Assembly (NCBI GenBank): GCA_018902755.1
Contig: JAHIQI010000038.1
Location: 1 to 64,000, forward strand
Source of the DNA: Pseudomonadota bacterium
GTDB lineage: Bacteria > Desulfobacterota > Desulfarculia > Desulfarculales > Desulfarculaceae
Reading direction: 5' to 3'
Length of the DNA stretch: 64,000 nucleotides
Shown piece after piece: positions 48,970-56,512 of the stretch. The position numbers and the translations under genes were made by a program. Every line of letters starts with the position of its first letter. Position 1 is the stretch's first letter. The notes beneath the pieces were generated by a model. The model was given only the letters and a program-made list of their open reading frames with translations. It had not been told where the DNA came from and did not search any database.

Positions 48970-50369
48970 GGCCAAAAACTTCGGTCCGGCTGCGGCGGAG
49001 CCTTCAGGTTCAGACCGGCCAGCCCCCGGCCCATGGACCGCTGCAAACCGGCCTCGGCTATGTTGAAGGTGGCCAGGGCGTCGTAATAGCTGCTGCGGGC
49101 CCTGGCCAAAAGCACCTGGGCGTCCAGCAACTCGGTGTTGGTGGTGAGCTGTTCGCGATAGCGCTCAAAGGTGATGCGGTAGTTCTCCTCGGCCTGCTTC
49201 ACCCCCACGGTGGCGGTGGCGATGTTGGCCTGGGACTCCTGCAGGTAGAGGATGGCCTCCTTGACCTGGAGGTTGACCTCGTCCTCCAGGTCCTGCTTCA
49301 CTGCCTCCAGGCGGCGCTTGTCGGCCCGCGATTGGCTGGTCTGGTGGCCGGTGCGGCCCCACTCCCAGAAGGACCAGCTCAGCTGGGTGACCACGGCCCA
49401 GTTGGTGGTGTCGTAGTACTCGCTGGGGCCCATGGTGGGCGTGTCGCCGGTGAAGTCGTAGCTGGCCTGTAGGTCCAGGGAGGGGTAATAGCCGCTCTGG
49501 GCCTTGCGGATGCTCTGGTCGGCCTGCCGGAGTTGCAGGTCCAGGGCCTTTAGCTCCGGGCGCTCCACCAGGGCGACCTGGCGGGCCCGCTGAAAGTCGG
49601 TGTTCACGGGATAGGACTTGAGTATGTCCTTGACCCTGGTGCCGTTTTCCACCGGCAGGCCCAGCAGCCGGTTGAGGCGGGCCCGGGTGAGGGCGCGGTT
49701 GTTGTAGGCCTTGATGCGCGACTGCTTGGCGTCGGACAGGCTGACCTCGGTCTTGAGCACGTCGTTGATGGGGATGATGCCCACTTCGTAGAAGTCCCGG
49801 CTCACCTTGAGCTGGGCCTCCAACTGCTTCACCGTCTTGTCGGCCACCTCCGCGTTTTTGATGGCCCTGAGGAACAGGAAGTAGGCCTGCTTCACCTGGT
49901 AAGCCACCTCCAGGTAGCTGAGGAACAGCTCAGTCTCGGCGATATCCACCCCCAGCTTGGCCAACTCGTACTGGCTGGTGAGGCGGAAGCCGGTGAACAA
50001 TGGCTGGGTGAGGGCGGTGGACCATTGGTACACGTTGTCCGAGCCCACGGTCACCGCCTGGCCCATGATGTGGTACTGGGGCGGGTTTTGGTTTGCTTGC
50101 CAGCCGTAGCTGGTGTTCAGGGTGGGCAGGAAATAGGTGAAGGCCTCCTTCTGCTGGCTGGCCGATTTGTCCATCTGGGCCAGGGTCTGCTTGATGTTGG
50201 GCGAGTAGTCCAGGGCCATGGAAAGGGCCTGCTCCAGGGTGACTTCGCCCTTGGGAGGCGGGGCCTTGGGAGCCGCGGCCATGGCCGGCCACGCGCCCGC
50301 CAGCAAGATGATCAAAACAAACGCCGCGAAGCTGAATCCGGCCCGATAACCGGCCCCCTTGTTGCTCAC
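48966..50369 (-). CDS. TolC-family outer-membrane efflux protein
   Basis: A GTG start at 50369 with AAGGAGGG upstream gives 467 residues and a signal peptide (residues 1-36, ending PAMAA); a longer open frame to 50459 lacks these. The mature protein has two repeated OEP halves rich in long coiled helices (about residues 45-240 and 255-450), with TLEQALSMALDYSPNI, LNRLLGLP and YYPSLDLQASYD typical of the family. TolC proteins form trimeric outer-membrane channels with an inner-membrane pump and adaptor, which are not in this window. It is the first gene of the ftsEX operon here. Confidence 0.92.
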   Translation of the reverse strand: MSNKGAGYRAGFSFAAFVLIILLAGAWPAMAAAPKAPPPKGEVTLEQALSMALDYSPNIKQTLAQMDKSASQQKEAFTYFLPTLNTSYGWQANQNPPQYHIMGQAVTVGSDNVYQWSTALTQPLFTGFRLTSQYELAKLGVDIAETELFLSYLEVAYQVKQAYFLFLRAIKNAEVADKTVKQLEAQLKVSRDFYEVGIIPINDVLKTEVSLSDAKQSRIKAYNNRALTRARLNRLLGLPVENGTRVKDILKSYPVNTDFQRARQVALVERPELKALDLQLRQADQSIRKAQSGYYPSLDLQASYDFTGDTPTMGPSEYYDTTNWAVVTQLSWSFWEWGRTGHQTSQSRADKRRLEAVKQDLEDEVNLQVKEAILYLQESQANIATATVGVKQAEENYRITFERYREQLTTNTELLDAQVLLARARSSYYDALATFNIAEAGLQRSMGRGLAGLNLKAPPQPDRSFWP

Positions 50370-50502
50370 CCATGCCCTCCTTGAATATCGACCACGGTAG
50401 GTCGCCGCGGATATGGGGTCCACTAAAATTGAATATTGCAGGCGTGGTGGAAGTGTCAACCCTTGTTTGCCGTTTCGCCTGTCATTCAGCCTAGCTCCGG
50501 GT

Positions 50503-51495
50503 TCAACCCTCCCCGCCGCCCATGCGGTCCAGAGATGCCTTTACCATGCCCAGGGTCCAGGCCCAGGGCCTGAGCAGGCACCAAAGCAGGGCCCGGTTGA
50601 GCAGACGGGGCTCCTGATGGGCCACGCTTTTTATGAAGCCCCGGTTAAGAGGATACAACAAAAGCAGGCAGATGATAGGCAGGGTTACGGCTCGTTGCCA
50701 ATCGTGGGCCCCTATGCCGATGGGAATGGCCACGGCCAGCATCACCAAAACGCTCTGGGCGAAGCGCCGCGCTCCGCCGGGAGAGCCCAGGCCCAGGCGG
50801 CGGCGGTGCAGCAGGTTGCGGAAGCGGTTGCGCCCCAACTGGTAGGCCAGGGCCAGGCATCCCCCCCAGGTGGAGGGCAGGGGCCGCCTGACCTGCAACT
50901 CCTGGTCCCAATAAAGCTCCCTGCCCTGGGCCAGCAGGCGGTAGGCTAGTTCGTAGTTTTCCAGGCCCTCGGCGGCGTCGGCCGGGTCGAACCCGCCGAA
51001 CTCCAGAAAATCCCGGCGGCGGTAGGCCGCGCACAAGGCGTCGGGCAGCGGCTCGTCCTCGCGCTCCCAGGCCAGCTCCGCCCCCACCAGCATGGCCAGG
51101 GCGTCGTCGCGGTTGGCCACCCGGCAGGGGCCCGCCGCAGCGTCGCGGTCCGCCGGGAGCAAGGCCTCGTCCAGGCGGCAGAGGAGGTCCGGGGGCAAGA
51201 GGCAGTCGGCCTGACTGAAAAACAAAACCTCGCCCCTGGCCTGCTCGGCGGCCTGGTTGCGGGCCGCCCCGGCCGGGCAGGGGGGCAGGGGAAGCAGGCG
51301 GGCTCCCGGCCCCAGCTCCCGGAGAAGCGCTCGCAACGCCTCCAGGTCGTCCAGGCCGCCCCGGTGGGCCGTTACCACGGCCTCGCAGCGGCCGCTGGCC
51401 AGCAGGGGGGCCAAGGAGGACAGACCGCCCCTCATGTGAGGCATCGGTTGCCCGGCCAGGAGGATGATGCTGTAGGAGGGAGCGCTGGATGGCAT
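50503..51495 (-). CDS. Family 2 glycosyltransferase with C-terminal membrane segments
   Basis: The ATG at 51495 is preferred to 51555 because family similarity begins near IILLAG. The 330-residue protein has a GT-A-like nucleotide-binding domain with AARNQAAEQARGEVLFFSQADC (shortened here: the FSQADC acidic motif near residue 104), YRRRDFLEFGGFD near residue 160, and a C-terminal region of two to three hydrophobic helices (about 230-300). It probably transfers a sugar onto a lipid- or protein-linked acceptor at the cytoplasmic face. The acceptor is unknown. It is divergent from the glycosyltransferase at 51653 across a 157-base spacer. Confidence 0.82.
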   Translation of the reverse strand: MPSSAPSYSIILLAGQPMPHMRGGLSSLAPLLASGRCEAVVTAHRGGLDDLEALRALLRELGPGARLLPLPPCPAGAARNQAAEQARGEVLFFSQADCLLPPDLLCRLDEALLPADRDAAAGPCRVANRDDALAMLVGAELAWEREDEPLPDALCAAYRRRDFLEFGGFDPADAAEGLENYELAYRLLAQGRELYWDQELQVRRPLPSTWGGCLALAYQLGRNRFRNLLHRRRLGLGSPGGARRFAQSVLVMLAVAIPIGIGAHDWQRAVTLPIICLLLLYPLNRGFIKSVAHQEPRLLNRALLWCLLRPWAWTLGMVKASLDRMGGGEG

Positions 51496-51652
51496 TGAAG
51501 GCCGCCTTTTATAAAGGGTTGTCCGGATTGTAGCAGGGTGCCAAAAAGGCCACAAGCCGGGTTGGGGTATTGCGGCGATGCCGGTGGCGCGTTAAATATG
51601 TAAGATAATTTTTACCGGCTGTTTAGGCCGTTACCGGATTTAGGAGGCGCCC

Positions 51653-52375
51653 TTGCTGCTTTCGGTGGTTATGCCGGTTTACAACGAAGAGAGGTTCCTC
51701 GCCCAGATCGTCAAACAGGTCCAGGCGGTGGACCTGGGTGATTTGGAGATGGAGCTTATCCTGGTGGACGATTGTTCCACCGACGGGTCCCTGGCCATTG
51801 CCCAGGCCATGGAGGGTAAAACCTCCCTGGACGACAGCCTGAAACCCTTTGCCCGCCCCATCCGGCTCTACCGCCACCCGGTGAACATGGGCAAGGGCGC
51901 GGCCCTGCGCACCGGCTTCGCCCAGGCCAAGGGCGAGATGATCATCATCCAGGACGCGGACCTGGAATACGACCCCGAAGATTTCCATAAGCTTCTAAAG
52001 CCAATACTCAAGGGCAAGGCCGAGGTGGTCTACGGCTCGCGCTTCACCGGCGAGCGGCGCAACATGTTTTTCCACCACTGGCTGGGCAACCGCTTCCTCA
52101 CCCTGACCACCAACGTGTTGTTCAACACCACCTTGAGCGACATGGAGACCTGTTACAAGCTATTCAAGCGCGAGGCCCTGGAGGGCATCGTCATCAAGAG
52201 CGACCGTTTCAACTTCGAGCCGGAGATCACCGCCAAGATACTCAAGAGGGGCATCCGGATCTACGAGGTGCCCATCTCCTACACCGGCCGCGAGTTCGAC
52301 GAAGGCAAGAAGATCACCTGGCGCGACGGGCTGGTGGCCCTGTGGTGCCTGGTCAAGTTCCGTTTCACGGACTAG
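51653..52375 (+). CDS. Family 2 glycosyltransferase, dolichol-phosphate-mannose-synthase-like
   Basis: A TTG start at 51653 is supported by a perfect AGGAGG six bases upstream. The 240-residue protein has SVVMPVYNEERFLAQIV, LILVDDCSTDGS (nucleotide site), MGKGAALRTGF, IIIQDADLEYDPED (metal-binding DxD-type) and SDMETCYKLFKREAL. This is the DPM1/GtrB-like branch, which makes polyprenyl-phosphate sugars. There is no C-terminal membrane domain, so it is a soluble or peripheral enzyme. The next gene encodes an LPG-synthase-TM-type protein 8 bases away, suggesting a lipid-linked sugar role. Confidence 0.92.
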   Translation: MLLSVVMPVYNEERFLAQIVKQVQAVDLGDLEMELILVDDCSTDGSLAIAQAMEGKTSLDDSLKPFARPIRLYRHPVNMGKGAALRTGFAQAKGEMIIIQDADLEYDPEDFHKLLKPILKGKAEVVYGSRFTGERRNMFFHHWLGNRFLTLTTNVLFNTTLSDMETCYKLFKREALEGIVIKSDRFNFEPEITAKILKRGIRIYEVPISYTGREFDEGKKITWRDGLVALWCLVKFRFTD

Positions 52376-52383
52376 CATCTGTC

Positions 52384-53400
52384 ATGTGGAAGCACTACCT
52401 AGTTGGGCTCCTGGTGAGCGTCGCCGCGGTGTATCTTTTCTTCCGGGCGGCCCCTCCCAGCCAGATGCTCTCATCCCTGGACCAGTTGAATCTGTGGTGG
52501 CTGGCCCCTGCCACGGCGGTTTACATCCTGTCCTACTGCTTTAGAGCCATACGCTGGCACTTTCTCATGCGCCCGGTGGCCCTGGTCAAGTTCAAGCCAC
52601 TGTTTTCGGCCCTGATGATCGGCTTCTTGGGCAACAACATCCTGCCCGCCCACTTGGGCGAGGTGGTGCGGGCCATCGTCCTGGGAAGCAGCGAAAGGGT
52701 GAGCAAGTCGGCCACCCTGGCCACCGTGGTCCTGGAGCGGGTCTACGACGGCCTCACCGTGCTGTTCATGCTGTTTATCGTGCTGCTTTTCGTGGACCTG
52801 CCGGTGGGTCAGGTGAAGGGAAGCCTCATCACCACCCAAAACCTGCACACCGCCGGTTGGCTGGGCCTGGCCCTGTTCGCGGGCCTGTTGATCGTGTTGC
52901 AGGCCTTCCGCTGGCAGCGGGCCGCCTCCTTGAAGATCATGGCTTGGATCATGAAGCCGCTCCCCCAGCGCTTCAGCACCAAGATTCTGGACGGTTGCGA
53001 CGCCTTTTGCGACGGCCTGGCCGTGGCCCGGGCCAGGGACCTGGTGTGGATAGGGTTCTATTCCCTGTGCACCTGGGGAGTCCTGGCCCTGTGGGCCTGG
53101 ATGTTCATCCTGGCCTTCGGCATCCAGCTGGGCTTCATGGCCGGAGTGCTCATGGAGGTGGTGCTGGCCCTGGCCCTCTTGATCCCGGCGGCCCCGGCCT
53201 TTGTGGGCACTTTCCATTTGGCAGCCGCCGCCACCCTGGCATTCATGGGGGCCAATCCCGGCGTGGCCGGCTCCTACGCCATGGTGTTGTGGCTCAACCA
53301 CTTCGTGTCCACCACCCTCTTGGGGCTGTACTACCTGTGGCGGCTGGGCCTGGGATGGGGCGCCCTCACCGGCAAGGCCCTCCAGGACAAGGCTGGCTAA
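52384..53400 (+). CDS. Lysylphosphatidylglycerol-synthase-TM-family membrane protein
   Basis: The ATG at 52384 gives a 338-residue protein with about eight membrane helices. It has the domain's landmarks: YCFRAIRWHFLMRPV, FLGNNILPAHLGEVVRAIVLG, and VLERVYDGLTVLF. This domain occurs alone in many bacteria and archaea near glycosyltransferases and is thought to flip or handle lipid-linked substrates; it lacks the soluble aminoacyl-transferase half of true MprF. No good ribosome-binding site precedes it, so translation is probably coupled to the upstream glycosyltransferase. Substrate unknown. Confidence 0.9.
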   Translation: MWKHYLVGLLVSVAAVYLFFRAAPPSQMLSSLDQLNLWWLAPATAVYILSYCFRAIRWHFLMRPVALVKFKPLFSALMIGFLGNNILPAHLGEVVRAIVLGSSERVSKSATLATVVLERVYDGLTVLFMLFIVLLFVDLPVGQVKGSLITTQNLHTAGWLGLALFAGLLIVLQAFRWQRAASLKIMAWIMKPLPQRFSTKILDGCDAFCDGLAVARARDLVWIGFYSLCTWGVLALWAWMFILAFGIQLGFMAGVLMEVVLALALLIPAAPAFVGTFHLAAAATLAFMGANPGVAGSYAMVLWLNHFVSTTLLGLYYLWRLGLGWGALTGKALQDKAG

Positions 53401-53460
53401 AACGCGCTATCATGCCGGTAAACAGCCTGTCGCGACTCTCACAAAAGGTCTGGCTTACCC

Positions 53461-54174
53461 ATGATTGAATCGGAAGTCTTCAACATCCCCCACGCCGAAA
53501 TCGAGCTGGCCGGGCGACTGCACCGCCCCCAGGGCGCGCCCCGCGCCTTGGCCATAATCTCCCACGGCCTGGAGTCCTCCAAGGACAGCGAAAAGCTCAC
53601 CCGCCTGGCCGCGGCCCTGGCCCGGACCGGCTACCTGGCCCTGCGCTTCGACCACGCCGGTTGCGGCGACTCTCCCGGCGACCAGAGCCGCACCTCGCTC
53701 ACCGCCCGGCGCGACGAGTTCCTCTCCACGGTCAAGGCCATGCGCGCCCTGGAGCCGGAGCTGCCCCTGGTATACATGGGCTCATCCTTCGGCGGCACGG
53801 TGATCGCCTTGGCCGGGGACATCGAGCCCCCGGTGTGCTCCCTGCATTGGTCCACCCCCTGGGATTTCGAGCCCCTGTTCGGGATCATCCAAGACCCGGA
53901 TGGGCGTCCCACTCTGCGCGACATGGTGCGCGACATGTACTACCACGACATAGAGGCGGTGTTGGCCCGCACGGCGCGAGCCTTTTTGGTGCACGGCGAG
54001 CTGGATGAGGTGGTACCGGTGGGGCAGGCCGAGCGGGCCCACCAGGTATTGCCCGAGCCCAAGGGCCTGCTGATCCTGCCGGGGGCGGACCACCGTCTGA
54101 GCAACCTGGAGGACCAGAAGCAGGCCATGGCCCACAGCCTGGCCTGGGTGGAGCAGTTCGTAAAGCCGGTGTGA
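53461..54174 (+). CDS. Alpha/beta hydrolase
   Basis: The 237-residue protein is a serine alpha/beta hydrolase with the oxyanion-forming ISHGLESSKDS near residue 33, nucleophile S109 in GSSFG, an acid in HGELDEVVP (near residue 181) and H in PGADHRLS (near 204). It has no signal peptide, so it is cytoplasmic. The sequence is close to the family often annotated as alpha-beta superfamily hydrolases of unknown substrate. It lies 60 bases after the LPG-synthase-TM gene; a role in lipid or ester turnover is possible but not shown. Confidence 0.88.
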   Translation: MIESEVFNIPHAEIELAGRLHRPQGAPRALAIISHGLESSKDSEKLTRLAAALARTGYLALRFDHAGCGDSPGDQSRTSLTARRDEFLSTVKAMRALEPELPLVYMGSSFGGTVIALAGDIEPPVCSLHWSTPWDFEPLFGIIQDPDGRPTLRDMVRDMYYHDIEAVLARTARAFLVHGELDEVVPVGQAERAHQVLPEPKGLLILPGADHRLSNLEDQKQAMAHSLAWVEQFVKPV

Positions 54175-54175
54175 G

Positions 54176-54610
54176 CTAGTCGCGCACTTCGCAGTCGCCG
54201 CGCTTGAGGCCCACGCAGGAGCAGGTGATATCCGTGTTCGCCGTGGGGCAGTCCCAATCAAAATCCATGGGCCCGCCGGAAGATGGGTGGAATATCTTGA
54301 TGTATTCCGCGCCGGGCAGGCCGTCCACCACGTACAGGCACATCAGCTTGCCCGGACCGCGCAGATTGCCCTGAAAGGAAGCGGCGGCAAAATCGGCGAT
54401 GCGCGCCGAGGCGGAGGGCTTCTTGTAGGAGCGGTCCTGCTGCCAGCCCTTGGGGGCGCTCCACCAGCCGTCCACGATTTGCAGTTCCTCGGGGGGAGGA
54501 CACACCAGGGCCCAGGCCGTGGCGGAGCCCGCCAGCCAGACGAGAACCAGCAGGGGCAGGGCGAACCAACTGATGGAACGGGAAAATACTCTGCGGTGGC
54601 TGCGGGGCAT
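54176..54610 (-). CDS. Small secreted Cys-containing protein of unknown function
   Basis: The 144-residue product has a signal peptide (about residues 1-34, ending ATAWA). The mature part starts VCPPPEELQ, then has DGWWSAPKGW and a C-terminal group of five cysteines (DCPTAN, TCSCVG, DCEV among them). An even number of cysteines in a secreted protein suggests disulfides. The convergent hydrolase stop lies one base away. I do not recognise a named family. The ORF is credible because of the signal peptide and cysteines, not because of a known match. Confidence 0.65.
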   Translation of the reverse strand: MPRSHRRVFSRSISWFALPLLVLVWLAGSATAWALVCPPPEELQIVDGWWSAPKGWQQDRSYKKPSASARIADFAAASFQGNLRGPGKLMCLYVVDGLPGAEYIKIFHPSSGGPMDFDWDCPTANTDITCSCVGLKRGDCEVRD

Positions 54611-54975
54611 GCTGCAAACCTTTGGGCAAGGGTGTTCGTATGAAGGCCAACGGCCGAAAACGCCGGGGCGCGCCTGGGAAAATCCCGTATGAACATAACA
54701 GAGGCCGAAGGGTATAAAAAGCGCTAAACGCCCCGCACCGGCCCCAGCGCCCCGGTAATGGGGCCGCGCGGATTAATGCGAGAAGCCAGCCAGGTTTAGA
54801 TGTCGCCGCCTTATTCGTCCAGCCAACCCATTGCCTGGATGAGTCGCTCGCTACGGGGTATTATTTCCGCTGTATACAGCAATTACTATTGAGGCCACGG
54901 GTGGGCCGGCCGGTTCGCTATTGAGGCCTACATCGCCAACTTTGAAGCTGACATCAAGACGGGAGAAGCCATCAA
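54611..54975. other. Intergenic region with palindrome and direct repeat upstream of the CoA-transferase gene
   Basis: A perfect 12-bp palindrome, GCTGTATACAGC, is at 54869-54880. An 11-bp direct repeat, CTATTGAGGCC, occurs at 54886-54896 and 54918-54928. Together these suggest an operator region 50-110 bases before the start. No coding ORF was recognised and no convincing -35/-10 was found. Confidence 0.5.
54869..54880. promoter_or_regulatory. Perfect palindrome GCTGTATACAGC upstream of the CoA-transferase gene
   Basis: The 12-bp sequence is self-complementary, with a TGTATACA core like sites bound by several GntR-family regulators. No regulator gene is adjacent. Confidence 0.4.
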
Positions 54976-56184
54976 ATGAGTGGACCACTGGAAGGCGTCA
55001 AGGTCCTGGAACTGTCCATGTTCCAGCAGGGCCCGGTGGCCGGCATGCGCCTGGGCGACCTGGGCGCGGACGTTGTAAAGATCGAAGCCCCCTCGGGCGA
55101 TCCGGCGCGCTACTTCATGCGCATCATCGGGGCCATGGCCGGGCTCAAGGGCCCCAATTACTATTTCGAGCACTGCAACCGCAACAAGCGGGCCATGGTG
55201 CTGGACATGAAAAAGCCCGAGGCCATGGAGATTTTCCTCAAGCTAATCGACCAGGTTGACGTGTTCGTCAACAACCTGAGCATCGGCGCGCCGGGGCGCA
55301 TGGGCATCGGCCCCGAGGCGCTCCTGGAGCGCAACCCCCGCCTTATCTACGCCCAGGCCTCGGGCTGGGGCCGCAAGGGGCCGGACGCCGAGGCCCTGTC
55401 CTTCGACTACACCGGCATCGGCCGCTCCGGGCTGATGATGTCCGGCGGCGAGGCCGGTTCGCCCCCCACCCAGATGCTGCCGGGCGTCGGCGACGAAATG
55501 GGAGCCCTGGTCTGCGCCTGGGGCGTGTGCGCCGCCCTCTACGCCCGGGAGAAGACCGGCAAGGGCCAGGTGGTGGACACCTCGCTCATGGGCAGCGTCA
55601 TCGCCAACCTGGGCCTTATCATGGCCGCCCCAGCCATTTTGGGCCAGGAGTTCCCCCGCGAGACCAGGGCCAAGGCGGGAAACCCCATGTACAACCACTA
55701 CCGCTGCTCCGACGACAAATGGCTGGCCATCGCCCATCTCCAGCCCGAGCGCTACTGGCCCAAGGTGCTCAAGGCCCTGGACCTGATGGAGTTGGAAAAC
55801 AATCCGCGCTTTGACAGTGTGGAGGCCCGGGGCCAAAACGCCCAGGCCCTGGTGGCCCTGTTCGACGAGAAGTTCGCCCAAAAGACCCGCGACCAGTGGC
55901 TGGCCATCCTGGCCGAGAACTCCTGCATCGCCACGCCCATCCAGGCCCCCATGGAGGTGGTTGAAGATCCACAGGTGGTGGCCAACAACTACGTGCTGCA
56001 GCGCGAAAACCCCGAAGAGGGCCCGGCGCGCACCACCGGCTTCCCCTGGGATTTCAGCGCCACCCCGGCTTCCTACCGCCGCAAGGCCCCGGAGCTGGGC
56101 GAGCACACCGACGAGGTGCTGACCGAGTTGGGATTTGACGCCGAGCAGATCGCCAAGCTGCGCGAGGATAAGGTAGTGGGTTGA
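54976..56184 (+). CDS. CaiB/BaiF-family (family III) CoA-transferase
   Basis: The 402-residue protein starts with the family hallmark LEGVKVLELSMFQQGPVAGMRLGDLGADVVKIE, quoted here as LEGVKVLEL and GDLGADVVKIE. The catalytic Asp is expected at D173 in PGVGDEMGAL, which aligns with Asp169 of formyl-CoA transferase. GKGQVVDTSLMGSV is the conserved strand that follows. Family III enzymes move CoA between carboxylic acids. The substrate pair cannot be named. It is a single gene with its own terminator, so its partners must be elsewhere. Confidence 0.93.
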   Translation: MSGPLEGVKVLELSMFQQGPVAGMRLGDLGADVVKIEAPSGDPARYFMRIIGAMAGLKGPNYYFEHCNRNKRAMVLDMKKPEAMEIFLKLIDQVDVFVNNLSIGAPGRMGIGPEALLERNPRLIYAQASGWGRKGPDAEALSFDYTGIGRSGLMMSGGEAGSPPTQMLPGVGDEMGALVCAWGVCAALYAREKTGKGQVVDTSLMGSVIANLGLIMAAPAILGQEFPRETRAKAGNPMYNHYRCSDDKWLAIAHLQPERYWPKVLKALDLMELENNPRFDSVEARGQNAQALVALFDEKFAQKTRDQWLAILAENSCIATPIQAPMEVVEDPQVVANNYVLQRENPEEGPARTTGFPWDFSATPASYRRKAPELGEHTDEVLTELGFDAEQIAKLREDKVVG

Positions 56185-56212
56185 GCGAACCCACCCACCC
56201 AAGGCTCAAATG

Positions 56213-56240
56213 CGCCTCCGCTCCGGCGGGGGCGTTTTTT
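56213..56240 (+). terminator. Rho-independent terminator of the CoA-transferase gene
   Basis: CGCCTCCGC (56213-56221) pairs with GCGGGGGCG (56226-56234) with one G-T, followed by six T. Confidence 0.8.
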
Positions 56241-56347
56241 GGGCCGCACGGCAATAGGCCCGAAGAAAACAATTTTATGACATTGACCGGCGGGAACCGA
56301 TAAAGATACGATCATTCAACGAGTCACTGCCCCGCCACCCGAGATAA

Positions 56348-56458
56348 ATCGCCTGCCTTAACCTCTAGTTTTCTCACCTTCGGCGCGATTCCAGGCGATG
56401 TGATCATTACTTCGTTTTTGCGGCCATTGGCGCGTATCACCAATGGCCTTTTTTATTT
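56348..56458 (+). ncRNA. Candidate structured leader or small RNA with intrinsic terminator, upstream of the amidinotransferase gene
   Basis: ATCGCCTG (56348-56355) pairs perfectly with CAGGCGAT (56392-56399) to close a domain of about 50 bases. Immediately after comes GGCCATTGG / CCAATGGCC (56422-56430 with 56440-56448), a perfect 9-bp stem followed by TTTTTTATTT. There is no ORF upstream that this could terminate, since the CoA-transferase already has its own terminator. Either it is a riboswitch or attenuator for the gene starting at 56513, or an independent small RNA. No known class was recognised. The 5' end is not defined. Confidence 0.5.
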
Positions 56459-56512
56459 AAGCGGGAGGGCTGGTTTTTAAACAACCAAAGGCCGCTGGCC
56501 GTGGAGTGCGAA

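Larger units (their letters stand above)
56185..56512. other. Intergenic region with two terminators and a candidate regulatory RNA
   Basis: The region holds the CoA-transferase terminator (56213-56240), then about 180 bases without an ORF, ending in a second strong terminator (56422-56458). It therefore looks like an untranslated RNA unit ahead of the amidinotransferase gene. Confidence 0.6.

Noticed and set aside
56280..56460. Guanidine (ykkC-type) riboswitch before the amidinotransferase gene
   Set aside because: The gene product made this worth checking, but the conserved sequence blocks of the known guanidine classes were not seen; kept only as an unclassified leader.
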